This document shows, piece after piece, positions 1 through 5,952 of a stretch of 15,568 nucleotides of DNA. Made by a program: the position numbers and the translations under genes. The notes beneath the pieces are model-generated. The model did no database searches. It had not been told where the DNA came from and saw nothing but the letters and a program-made list of their open reading frames with translations. Positions within the stretch are counted from its first letter, which is position 1. Each line of letters opens with the position of its first letter. Source of the DNA: an uncultured Collinsella sp. (GTDB taxonomy: Bacteria; Actinomycetota; Coriobacteriia; Coriobacteriales; Coriobacteriaceae); NCBI GenBank assembly GCA_900544385.1, contig UQVD01000049.1:1-15568 (forward strand), read 5' to 3'.

Positions 1-87
1 CTCTGGACGTCGCTCGCTGTCCGTCCTCTACCTGCGGCGTTGCCTTGCTCCGGATGCGGTATGCTCAACCTGTGGCGCCTTAGATGT

Positions 88-114
88 AGTCATTGGGGAC
101 GTTCTTAAATGACT
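88..114. repeat. Short inverted repeat (7-bp arms)
   Basis: The arms AGTCATT (88-94) and AATGACT (108-114) are perfect reverse complements around a 13-base centre, GGGGACGTTCTTA. The element sits at the switch from GC-rich to AT-rich DNA. It could be part of a dispersed palindromic repeat or a weak hairpin. No T-tract follows, so it is not a typical intrinsic terminator. Confidence 0.4.
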
Positions 115-225
115 GGGTTGAGTAAAATACTTTTCGAGTTTATTTAATCTGCTTTGTTAGAAATTAAGCTGTCTACCTGCTCAAAGTAATTAACAGTCTT
201 CATCTGATATTGAAAATATTGCTCG

Positions 226-258
226 AAAAATCGTTCAAGAAGTCGCGGGGCGATTTTT
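226..258 (+). repeat. Inverted repeat ending in a T-run, terminator-like
   Basis: AAAAATCG (226-233) pairs perfectly with CGATTTTT (251-258) across a 17-base loop that contains GTCGCGGGG. The 3' arm ends in five T residues, so it could work as a weak terminator. However, the stem is A/T-rich rather than G/C-rich, which is atypical. Confidence 0.3.
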
Positions 259-269
259 GATGGGTCGTG

Positions 270-340
270 CGTCAAGCGATGTGGCAAGTTCTTGGTTAGA
301 TATTGGTCAGTTTTGGGTCAACCTTGCCAAAAGCTTGACG
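270..340. repeat. Long interrupted inverted repeat
   Basis: Two arm pairs nest in register. CGTCAAGC (270-277) pairs with GCTTGACG (333-340), and TGGCAAG (282-288) pairs with CTTGCCA (323-329). They are separated by small internal loops (GATG and AAA). Four further pairs (292-295 with 318-321, one of them G-T) extend the stem inward. About 19 paired positions over 71 bases is more than expected by chance. It could be a structured RNA, a recombination or protein-binding DNA element, or a mobile-element remnant. No T-tract follows. Confidence 0.4.
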
Positions 341-431
341 AATGCAGATTTAGACGTCGACGAATGAACATTTCAGGCAGGTTCCAAGCAAAATTCTGGG
401 CTGATTCTCGATAATCGCCTTCAATTGTCCC

Positions 432-458
432 TTGCCAAGCGCTGGCCTCGCGTACAAT
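432..458 (+). promoter_or_regulatory. Probable prmC promoter
   Basis: A TTGCCA (-35-like, 432-437) and a TACAAT (-10-like, 453-458) are separated by 15 bases, slightly shorter than the usual 16-18. Transcription would begin near 465 and give a leader of about 40 bases before the prmC start at 507. The same TACAAT hexamer is used in front of the ATP synthase operon, which supports the call. Confidence 0.5.
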
Positions 459-506
459 CTGCTCCGACATTCGCGCGCCGTCCGGCGCTTAAGAGGGGAG
501 GGCCCC

Positions 507-1754
507 ATGGCAAACGAGATCTGGACCATCAAGCGTTGTCTCGAGTGGACCAAGGAGTACCTGGCCGAGCGCGGCGAGGAGCACCCCCGTCTTTCTGCCG
601 AGTGGCTGCTGTGCGCCGCCACAGGCCTGGCGCGTATTGACCTATATATGCGTATGGACGAGACGCTTAACGCGGCCCAGCTCGAGACCATGCATGCGGC
701 CGTTGTCCGTCGCGCTAAGGGCGAGCCGCTGCAATACATCACGGGCAGCACGCAGTTTCGCATGATCGACGTCGCGTGCGCTCCCGGTGTGCTCATTCCG
801 CGCCCCGAAACCGAGATGCTCGTCGAGGAAGTCCTCAATTATCTGGATGCCGAGGTGCTGAGCCCCGAGGCTGCTGCCCGTCAGCGTGTTGAGCTGCCTT
901 GGAACGATAAGGTCGAGGAGGCACGCAAGGCCGAGGCCGCGCTGGCAGACGAACGGGCGACCGCCGAGCGCCGTGCCGCTAACCTGACGGCTGCCGATGA
1001 GGCGGCGTTAGGCAGCGACGTACTGGGCAGCCGTGCCTATGCCGAGGAACTGGCCGACCGCGAGGCCGAGGAAGCCGCGCAGGCAGCAGAAGCCGAAGTC
1101 GCGGAAGCCGCCGAGTCCGAGCTCGACGAATACGGCATCGCCATCGAGGGCGCCGACCAGGAGACGGCTTTAGCTCAGGATGCCGCTGCGCCTGCCCCAA
1201 CCGAGCCCTGCACTGCCCGCGTTCTCGAGGTTGGCTGCGGCACGGGCTGCATTTCGCTCTCCCTTGCCTGGGAGCGCCGCGGTCACGTTACCTGCACCGC
1301 CACCGATATCGAGCCGCGCGCCATCGATCTGGCCACCAAAAACCGCGACGCCCTCGGCCTCACGGCAGATGAGGTTGCCTTTAGCCTCACCAACCTGGTG
1401 AGTTCCATTCCCCGCGAAGAGTGGGGCACCTTTGACGTGCTCGTCTCCAACCCACCTTACATCCCGACCGGCGTCATGCGCTCGCTGCCGCACGAGGTCA
1501 AGGATTTTGAGCCCGATCTGGCGCTCGAGGGCGGTGCCGACGGCCTCGATATCTTCCGCCGCCTGCTCAACGCGGCGCCCTACATGTTGCGCGCCGGCGG
1601 CCTGTTTGCCTGCGAGCTCTACGAGGGCGCCCTCGATGCCGCGGCCGAGCTCTGTCGTCAAGCGGGTCTGTCGGACGTGCGCATCGTCCACGACCTCACC
1701 GATCGTCCCCGTATCGTCCGAGCCATCGTCACCGAGCCCAAACAGCGCCAGTAA
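507..1754 (+). CDS. prmC: Peptide chain release factor glutamine N5-methyltransferase PrmC, with large internal insert
   Basis: PrmC methylates the Gln of the GGQ motif in release factors RF1 and RF2, using S-adenosylmethionine, in the cytoplasm. The 415-residue product has an N-terminal helical domain (about 1-85), LIPRPETE (96-103), the SAM-binding loop EVGCGTGCI (241-249), an acidic IEP after strand 2 (268-270) and the catalytic NPPYIP (315-320). Family members are usually about 280-300 residues. The excess is an Ala/Glu-rich segment of roughly 120 residues (about 115-235) between RPETE and the SAM loop. I chose ATG 507 because a GGGGAGGG ribosome site precedes it. An in-frame TTG at 432 would add 25 residues but falls inside the promoter -35. 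The gene stands alone, followed by the hicAB promoter. The function is secure; the role of the insert is unknown. Confidence 0.93.
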   Translation: MANEIWTIKRCLEWTKEYLAERGEEHPRLSAEWLLCAATGLARIDLYMRMDETLNAAQLETMHAAVVRRAKGEPLQYITGSTQFRMIDVACAPGVLIPRPETEMLVEEVLNYLDAEVLSPEAAARQRVELPWNDKVEEARKAEAALADERATAERRAANLTAADEAALGSDVLGSRAYAEELADREAEEAAQAAEAEVAEAAESELDEYGIAIEGADQETALAQDAAAPAPTEPCTARVLEVGCGTGCISLSLAWERRGHVTCTATDIEPRAIDLATKNRDALGLTADEVAFSLTNLVSSIPREEWGTFDVLVSNPPYIPTGVMRSLPHEVKDFEPDLALEGGADGLDIFRRLLNAAPYMLRAGGLFACELYEGALDAAAELCRQAGLSDVRIVHDLTDRPRIVRAIVTEPKQRQ

Positions 1755-1768
1755 TATTTATTAACTGG

Positions 1769-1798
1769 TTAGCGAAAATTATAAACTAGTTTATAATT
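1769..1798 (+). promoter_or_regulatory. hicAB promoter with 22-bp perfect palindrome (operator)
   Basis: Bases 1777-1798 form a perfect 22-bp palindrome centred on ACTAGT, with half-site AATTATAAACT. Its right half contains a consensus -10 box, TATAAT (1792-1797). A weak -35, TTAGCG, lies at 1769-1774 with 17-base spacing. HicB antitoxins commonly repress their own operon by binding palindromes that overlap the promoter, and the HicB here has a putative DNA-binding C-terminus. Autoregulation is therefore the natural reading, though it is inferred. Confidence 0.7.
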
Positions 1799-1822
1799 AG
1801 GACGGCTGAAAGAGGTCGGCCC

Positions 1823-2008
1823 ATGCAACCTCCTACCTTTCGGGAAATCATTGCCCTACTCAAGCACGATGGATTCGTGAAGGTCGCGCAAGTCGGTAGT
1901 CATGCTAAGTATGTTTCTGGCGATCGTGTTGTCACCGTGAACGGCTCTGGTGGTGATCGACCAAAGAAGGGCACGTGGGCAAGTATTCGTCGCCAAGCTG
2001 GATGGTAG
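1823..2008 (+). CDS. hicA: HicA-family mRNA interferase toxin
   Basis: HicA toxins are small double-stranded-RNA-binding-fold ribonucleases that cut mRNA and are held inactive by HicB. This 61-residue product has the family length and shape: an N-terminal helix (FREIIALLKHDGF), then the GSHAKY motif with the catalytic His at residue 27, a strand (VVTVN) and the terminal GTWASIRRQAGW, matching the usual GT...I.RQAG end. The second conserved segment, often P-x-H after the strand, reads NGSGGDRPKKGT here and has no His. The start has AGAGG at 1811-1815, 7 bases upstream. HicB follows 11 bases after the stop in the usual toxin-first order. The family call is firm; whether the toxin is active is not known from sequence. 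Confidence 0.87.
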   Translation: MQPPTFREIIALLKHDGFVKVAQVGSHAKYVSGDRVVTVNGSGGDRPKKGTWASIRRQAGW

Positions 2009-2019
2009 TTGGAGGCAAA

Positions 2020-2466
2020 ATGAGGCAGCGATTTACCTATGACTGCGTTCTCATAAAGGAAGACGACGGTTACTGCGCCAGCTTCCCGCAGATTTCCGGC
2101 GCCTTTGCCGATGGCGATACGCGCGAAGAAGCGATTGCCCATGCCGCTGAGGCGCTGATGGCGTTTTTGGCCGACGACCTCAACAACGGTTTGATTCCGG
2201 CAGGGTACGAACGCTCGGCCGAGGTCGTGGCCCTTTCAGTCGAAATCGACCACGAGGACGCTCGGGAAGCGGCGTGCCGAACATTTAAAGACGCAGCGCT
2301 GGATCTCAAAGTCTCCGCTCCGCGGATTACCGCGCTGGTCAAAGCCGGAAAGCTCGATGTTGAACTCGTCGACGGCCGTCGGATGATAACGATAGACAGC
2401 ATCGAGCGCTATGCCGCCCAAAGACGCCACGCCGGCAGGCCAAAGAAGTTCGTCGCAGTCCAATAA
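2020..2466 (+). CDS. hicB: HicB-family antitoxin with C-terminal DNA-binding domain
   Basis: This is the cognate antitoxin of the preceding HicA. Residues about 1-60 match the HicB RNase-H-like fold: an initial strand (RFTYDCVLIKEDDGYCASFPQ), then the FADGDTREEAIAHAAEAL region and a helix. Residues about 90-148 look like an excisionase/MerR-type helix-turn-helix or similar (SAPRITALVKAGKL, then DGRRMITIDSIERYAA), ending in a basic RRHAGRPKK tail. This is consistent with binding the 1777-1798 palindrome. The start at ATG 2020 has a GGAGG ribosome site at 2011-2015. A longer in-frame GTG start at 1975 would overlap hicA and has no comparable site. Predicted length is 148 residues. The antitoxin call is firm; the exact type of DNA-binding fold is inference. 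Confidence 0.85.
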   Translation: MRQRFTYDCVLIKEDDGYCASFPQISGAFADGDTREEAIAHAAEALMAFLADDLNNGLIPAGYERSAEVVALSVEIDHEDAREAACRTFKDAALDLKVSAPRITALVKAGKLDVELVDGRRMITIDSIERYAAQRRHAGRPKKFVAVQ

Positions 2467-2513
2467 CCCCCTCACTTTCACCGACTACTAGAGCCGCTCA
2501 CCAAACCAACATG

Positions 2514-2590
2514 CGCTCTGGGCAAATAGGCTGAATGTTTCGTGCGAGAATGCCCCTCAGTAAACAAACTTTCACCAGAGCGTAAGGGGC
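2514..2590 (+). promoter_or_regulatory. Leader with competing inverted repeats before the Sua5-family gene
   Basis: Three arm pairs can be read. CGCTCTGG (2514-2521) pairs with CCAGAGCG (2575-2582). GGGCA (2520-2524) pairs with TGCCC (2551-2555). GCCCCT (2552-2557) pairs with AGGGGC (2585-2590), which contains the ribosome site. The last pairing crosses the others, so the folds exclude each other, or form a pseudoknot. One state hides the ribosome site and the other leaves it free. A 9-base direct repeat, ACTTTCACC, occurs at 2474-2482 and 2568-2576. Transcription across the whole region is assumed, and I see no strong promoter. Confidence 0.35.
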
Positions 2591-2600
2591 TGGCATACAC

Positions 2601-3344
2601 ATGCAGACGGTCTATCGGGTATACGAGGGAACGCGCGAGCCGCATCGGCTCGCCGTCGAGCGCACGGCCGAGGTGCTCGCCCGCGGCGGCCTGGCCTTGA
2701 TCCCGACCGAGACCGTCTACGGTGTCGCCGTGGCAGTCAACGCCTTCTCGGACGCCGTACCCCAAGATACAAGCGAATTCCCATCGTGGCCGCGCGATCC
2801 GCAGGCTGTCGTCAATGGCGCCGCGGTCCCTGCGCTCGGTACCGGCTACCGCCGCATCTTTACCCTCAAGCAGCGCAAGCTCACCCAAACGGTCGCCTGG
2901 CTGGTTGATAATGCCGAAGCACTCGACCGCTATGGCGTGGATATCCCCGAAGAGGCTCGCGTACTCGCGCGACGATGCTGGCCGGGAGCCCTGACTATCG
3001 TGGTCAAGGCGGCCCCCTGCGTGCCGACCTTTATGCGCGCCGCCGACGACACGGTGGCACTTCGCGCTTCGGCCTCGCCCGTGGTGCAAGCGCTCATCCG
3101 CGCCTGCGGCAGCCCTCTTGCCTGCACCAGCGCCAACACGCATGGCGCGCCCGCGCCGGCAAGTTTTGTCACGGTGGAGGAGCGCATCCTGGAGGGGGTC
3201 GATGTTGCCGTCGACGCCGGCGAGACCCCGTGTCGCGACGCCTCGACCATCGTGTCGTTCCAGCACGGCGGGCTCCAGATCCTGCGCCAAGGCGCACTTC
3301 CCGCATCAGAGATCGAACGGGTCCTGTCCGACCCGATGCAATAG
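2601..3344 (+). CDS. Sua5/YrdC/YciO-family threonylcarbamoyl-AMP synthase
   Basis: Members of this family make threonylcarbamoyl-AMP from threonine, bicarbonate and ATP, the first step of the t6A37 modification of ANN-decoding tRNAs. Visible motifs in the 247-residue product are PTETVYG (35-41), FTLKQR (87-92), CWPGALTIVV (126-135), TVALR (151-155), CTSAN (175-179) and DASTIVSF (213-220). About 30 extra residues (roughly 50-83, Pro- and Ala-containing) lie between PTETVYG and the KxR segment. The usual proline-rich continuation after KxR is replaced by KLTQTV. The length is intermediate between short TsaC/YrdC and long Sua5, and no C-terminal Sua5 domain is seen. AAGGGG at 2584-2589 is the ribosome site. 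glpK follows 13 bases after the stop and may share the transcript. Confidence 0.85.
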   Translation: MQTVYRVYEGTREPHRLAVERTAEVLARGGLALIPTETVYGVAVAVNAFSDAVPQDTSEFPSWPRDPQAVVNGAAVPALGTGYRRIFTLKQRKLTQTVAWLVDNAEALDRYGVDIPEEARVLARRCWPGALTIVVKAAPCVPTFMRAADDTVALRASASPVVQALIRACGSPLACTSANTHGAPAPASFVTVEERILEGVDVAVDAGETPCRDASTIVSFQHGGLQILRQGALPASEIERVLSDPMQ

Positions 3345-3357
3345 AAAGGTGTAAGCG

Positions 3358-4899
3358 ATGTCGTTGAATCTGGGCAGCCTGGGCATGGAAGATGCCTCGT
3401 TTAACTTTGGCGGTTCCTACATCATGGCGCTCGACTGCGGCACCACCTCGGTACTTGCGACCATCGTCGACGAGTACGGCTGCATCGTCGCGCAGGCACG
3501 TCGTAGCGTCAAAACCAGCTTCCCGCGTCCCGGTTGGATAGAGCAAGACCCCATGGAGGTGCTTGCCAGCCAGATCGGCGTGATGATGGAGGTCCAGTTT
3601 AAGAGCGGCATCCATTCTGACCGCATCGCCGCCATCGGTATCTCCAACCAGCGCGAGACCACGGTGGTGTGGGACCGCATAAGCGGCCAACCCATCTATA
3701 ACGCCATCGTGTGGCAATGCCGTCGCACCGCACCTCTGATCGACGAGCTGGTCGAGCGGGGCGCAGAAGAGCTGGTGCGCTCCCGCACGGGACTCACGCT
3801 CGATCCGTATTTCTCGGCTTCCAAGGTGCAGTGGATCCTCGACAACGTCGACGGTGCGCGTGAGAGCGCGGCGGCGGGCGACCTCATGTTCGGCACCATC
3901 GATACCTGGCTCATCTACAACCTCACCGGCAGTCAGGTCTTTGCCACCGACTACACCAATGCCAGCCGCACGGCGCTCTTTAATATCCATACGCTCGATT
4001 GGGACGACGACCTGCTGGCGCTCTTTGACGTTCCACGTTCCATGATGCCCGAGGTTCGTTGGAGCTCGGGCGACTACGGCCGCGTCGCGAGCGACATCAT
4101 GACCAACATGCCGCCCATCATGGGCGTGGCGGGCGATCAGCAGGCGTCGCTGTTCGGCCACTGCTGCTTCCATCCCGGCCAGACCAAAAACACCTATGGC
4201 ACGGGTTGCTTTATGCTCATGAACACCGGCGACGAGGTCGTCGAATCCAAGAACGGTCTGGTCTCCACGATCGGTATCGCCGCGGACGGCAAGATCAGCT
4301 ATGCGCTCGAGGGTTCTATCTTTGCCGCCGGCTCAACCATGAACTGGCTGCGCAACAACATGGGCATCATCTCGAGTGTGAGCGAGTCCGCGCAACTCGC
4401 CGCTTCGATCAACGACAACGAGGGCTGCTACTTCGTCCCCGCCTTCGCTGGCCTGGGCGCTCCCTGGTGGGACCCGCGTGCCCGCGGTATCGTGTGCGGC
4501 CTGACCGGTGCCTCGAGTCGCGCGACCATTGTGCGTGCGGCCTGCGAGTCCATGGCCTACCAGAGTTATGACGTGCTGCGCGCCATGGAGCAGGACGTGG
4601 GACTTTCGATTGAGCGCCTGTCCGTCGATGGCGGCGCCTCACGCAACGAGTTCATCATGCAATTCCAGGCCGACCTGCTGGATATCCCCGTGCTGCAATG
4701 CGAGACGGTGGAGACCACGGCAATCGGTGCCGCGTACTTGGCGGGTCTTGCCGTCGGCTATTGGGAAGACCTTGAAGAGCTGGAGCAAAATGCCCAGATC
4801 GTTAGGACCTTCCTTCCCCATATGTCCGCCGAGCGTCGCGAGCAAAACCTTGCGGGCTGGCGTGATGCAGTCAAGCGCTCGCTCAGTACCGCACAGTAG
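3358..4899 (+). CDS. glpK: Glycerol kinase
   Basis: This FGGY-family kinase phosphorylates glycerol to sn-glycerol-3-phosphate with ATP in the cytoplasm. The 513-residue product carries the N-terminal phosphate loop DCGTTS (26-31), GWIEQDP (59-65), the glycerol-contacting NQRETT (97-102, Arg99/Glu100), NASRTALFNIH (201-211), the catalytic-base region GDQQASLFG with Asp260, KNTYGTGCF (277-285), FAGLGAPWWD, and the C-terminal VDGGASRNEF and TTAIGAAYLAGLAVGYW. It follows the glycerol kinase pattern rather than xylulokinase or other FGGY sugars. The start at 3358 has an AAAGGTG site and leaves about 20 residues ahead of the core; the in-frame ATG codons at 3385 and 3424 are possible later starts. 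No glycerol facilitator or glpD is nearby. DCGTTS replaces the common DQGTTS, a mild variation. Confidence 0.95.
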   Translation: MSLNLGSLGMEDASFNFGGSYIMALDCGTTSVLATIVDEYGCIVAQARRSVKTSFPRPGWIEQDPMEVLASQIGVMMEVQFKSGIHSDRIAAIGISNQRETTVVWDRISGQPIYNAIVWQCRRTAPLIDELVERGAEELVRSRTGLTLDPYFSASKVQWILDNVDGARESAAAGDLMFGTIDTWLIYNLTGSQVFATDYTNASRTALFNIHTLDWDDDLLALFDVPRSMMPEVRWSSGDYGRVASDIMTNMPPIMGVAGDQQASLFGHCCFHPGQTKNTYGTGCFMLMNTGDEVVESKNGLVSTIGIAADGKISYALEGSIFAAGSTMNWLRNNMGIISSVSESAQLAASINDNEGCYFVPAFAGLGAPWWDPRARGIVCGLTGASSRATIVRAACESMAYQSYDVLRAMEQDVGLSIERLSVDGGASRNEFIMQFQADLLDIPVLQCETVETTAIGAAYLAGLAVGYWEDLEELEQNAQIVRTFLPHMSAERREQNLAGWRDAVKRSLSTAQ

Positions 4900-5022
4900 G
4901 GCTGCGATGGGCTGCTCGATACAACAAACCGCTAAACTTATGCACGGCGCGCGGCAACAACATCGCCATGCGCCTTGTCAGCAAGGCCATCTTCCGGCCG
5001 CAACGAAAGGGGCAATCAACCC
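4900..5022 (+). promoter_or_regulatory. glpK-upp intergenic region
   Basis: The gap holds a small imperfect hairpin: GGCGC (4946-4950) and GCGCC (4970-4974). It also holds a ribosome site, GAAAGGGG (5005-5012), for upp. No convincing -35/-10 pair or terminator is visible, so I cannot tell whether upp is read from the glpK transcript or has its own promoter. Confidence 0.3.
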
Positions 5023-5670
5023 ATGACCGTCACCTACGATACGTCCCGTGTGACCCTTGTCGATCACCCGCTCGTCCAGCATAAGCTGTCGATTCTGCGC
5101 GACAAAAACACCGGCACCAACCAGTTCCGCCAGCTCGTGCGCGAACTCGCACTTTTTGACGGCTACGAGGCCATGCGCGACCTGCCCATGGAAGACGTCG
5201 AAGTCGAGACCCCCATCACCACCGCAACGTTTAAGCAGCTCGCCGGCAAAAAGCTCGCCATCGTTCCCATTCTGCGTGCAGGCCTTGGCATGGTCGATGG
5301 CATCCTCGACTTGGTACCCTCCGCTCGCGTGGGCCACATCGGTATGGAGCGCGACGAGGTTACCCACGAGCCGCATGAGTATTACTGCAAGATGCCCAAG
5401 GATATCGACCAGCGCATCTGCCTGGTCGTCGACCCCATGCTCGCCACGGGCGGTTCGGCCGAGATGGCCATCAGCTACCTGCGCGAGCGCGGTGTCAAGG
5501 ACATCCGCATGCTGTGCATCGTCGCGGCCCCCGAGGGCCTCAAGTCGCTGACTGAGAAGGATCCCGATGTGCATATCTATACCTGCGCCATCGACGACCA
5601 TCTCAACGAAGCTGCCTACATCGTTCCCGGCCTGGGCGACGCCGGCGACCGCATCTACGGCACGCTGTAA
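5023..5670 (+). CDS. upp: Uracil phosphoribosyltransferase
   Basis: This pyrimidine-salvage enzyme joins uracil to PRPP to give UMP in the cytoplasm. The 215-residue product has the typical family length (about 208-215). It shows the N-terminal VDHPLVQHKLSILRD (13-27), the PILRAGLGM loop (82-90), E119-Y120-Y121 with KMPKDI (123-128), the PRPP-binding DPMLATGGSA (137-146), and the uracil-recognition end YIVPGLGDAGDRIYGT (199-214). ATG 5023 is preceded by GAAAGGGG with 10-base spacing. An in-frame ATG at 4975 would add 16 residues that do not look like the family. A strong GC hairpin follows the stop, so upp is probably the last gene of its transcript. Confidence 0.96.
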   Translation: MTVTYDTSRVTLVDHPLVQHKLSILRDKNTGTNQFRQLVRELALFDGYEAMRDLPMEDVEVETPITTATFKQLAGKKLAIVPILRAGLGMVDGILDLVPSARVGHIGMERDEVTHEPHEYYCKMPKDIDQRICLVVDPMLATGGSAEMAISYLRERGVKDIRMLCIVAAPEGLKSLTEKDPDVHIYTCAIDDHLNEAAYIVPGLGDAGDRIYGTL

Positions 5671-5712
5671 TCTCTGGGCCATACCGGCTAACGTCGAAAA
5701 TACGAAGAAATG

Positions 5713-5747
5713 GTGCGCGCGGTCGAACAAAAGACGACCGCGCGCAC
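5713..5747 (+). terminator. GC-rich perfect hairpin after upp
   Basis: GTGCGCGCGGTCG (5713-5725) and CGACCGCGCGCAC (5735-5747) form a perfect 13-bp stem around the A-rich loop AACAAAAGA. On the + strand only TCCTGTTAACG follows, so the T-tract is poor. On the minus strand the run after the stem is richer in T. It probably ends upp transcription or protects the mRNA end. Confidence 0.6.
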
Positions 5748-5769
5748 TCCTGTTAACGGACGTTTTGCC

Positions 5770-5807
5770 CCGCAGGGTTCGAGAAAAACGTATTACCGTA
5801 CCTGCGG
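5770..5807. repeat. Small inverted repeat upstream of the atp promoter
   Basis: CCGCAGG (5770-5776) and CCTGCGG (5801-5807) are perfect 7-bp arms around a 24-base, A/T-leaning centre. A second, 6-bp repeat, AACCGA (5846-5851) with TCGGTT (5859-5864), overlaps the -35 box of the atp promoter. Either could be a regulator site or a hairpin; nothing else supports a role. Confidence 0.28.
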
Positions 5808-5862
5808 CATAAAGAAGGTCTTAAGAAAACGAACAGGTGCGTATTAACCGATGCTTTTTCGG

Positions 5863-5890
5863 TTGTACTTTAGCGATTGGCTCGTACAAT
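5863..5890 (+). promoter_or_regulatory. Probable promoter of the ATP synthase operon
   Basis: TTGTAC (5863-5868) and TACAAT (5885-5890) are spaced by 16 bases, close to the vegetative sigma-factor consensus. A start near 5897 would give a leader of about 55 bases before the first operon gene. It is the only good promoter between the upp hairpin and the operon. Confidence 0.65.
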
Positions 5891-5952
5891 AGTCACCAAT
5901 GTTTGGCGGGAACTGTCCTGTGAGGCGATAAAAAAGGAAAGTGAGGACGCCA

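Larger units (their letters stand above)
194..367 (+). pseudogene. Possible remnant of a small gene
   Basis: An open stretch follows a TAA at 191-193 and ends at a TGA at 365-367, about 57 codons. Its translation has a protein-like mix of residues (for example ENIARKIVQEVAGRF, then SSWLDIGQFWVNLAKSL and an acidic end ADLDVDE), unlike the Arg/Ser/Pro-rich shadow frames common in GC-rich DNA. There is no good start near its beginning. The first ATG is at 260-262 (35 codons), with a GGGG run 9 bases upstream that could act as a weak ribosome site. Upstream the frame is broken by TAG (158-160) and TAA (191-193). This fits either the tail of a decayed gene or a short peptide gene starting at 260. 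I do not recognise the family, and chance is possible because the same DNA forms inverted repeats. Confidence 0.22.
1..452. other. Gene-poor upstream region with inverted repeats
   Basis: No intact gene can be supported here. Bases 1-80 are GC-rich and open in several frames, but none resembles a known protein end. On the minus strand 1-59 reads as an open Gly/Arg-rich peptide without start or stop. From about 105 the DNA becomes clearly AT-richer than the rest of the window. The stretch holds three inverted repeats (88-114, 226-258, 270-340) and a possible gene remnant (194-367), listed separately. In many bacteria prfA precedes prmC; nothing here looks like the end of PrfA, so that linkage is broken or absent. 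The composition and repeats suggest intergenic mobile or decayed DNA, but this is inference. Confidence 0.5.

Noticed and set aside
295..301. GTTAGAT matching the integron attC core pattern GTTRRRY within the 270-340 inverted repeat
   Set aside because: The motif sits in the loop, not at the stem ends as in attC sites, and no integrase or matching RYYYAAC partner is in the right place.
432..506. Extended prmC start at TTG 432
   Set aside because: It would place the start inside the probable -35 box and adds 25 residues with no family match; ATG 507 has a strong ribosome site.
1975..2019. Extended hicB start overlapping hicA
   Set aside because: The extra residues do not match the family, and the GGAGG site at 2011-2015 clearly serves ATG 2020.
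4946..4974. GGCGC/GCGCC hairpin before upp as a terminator or riboswitch
   Set aside because: There are only five base pairs and no T-tract; in GC-rich DNA this is likely chance.
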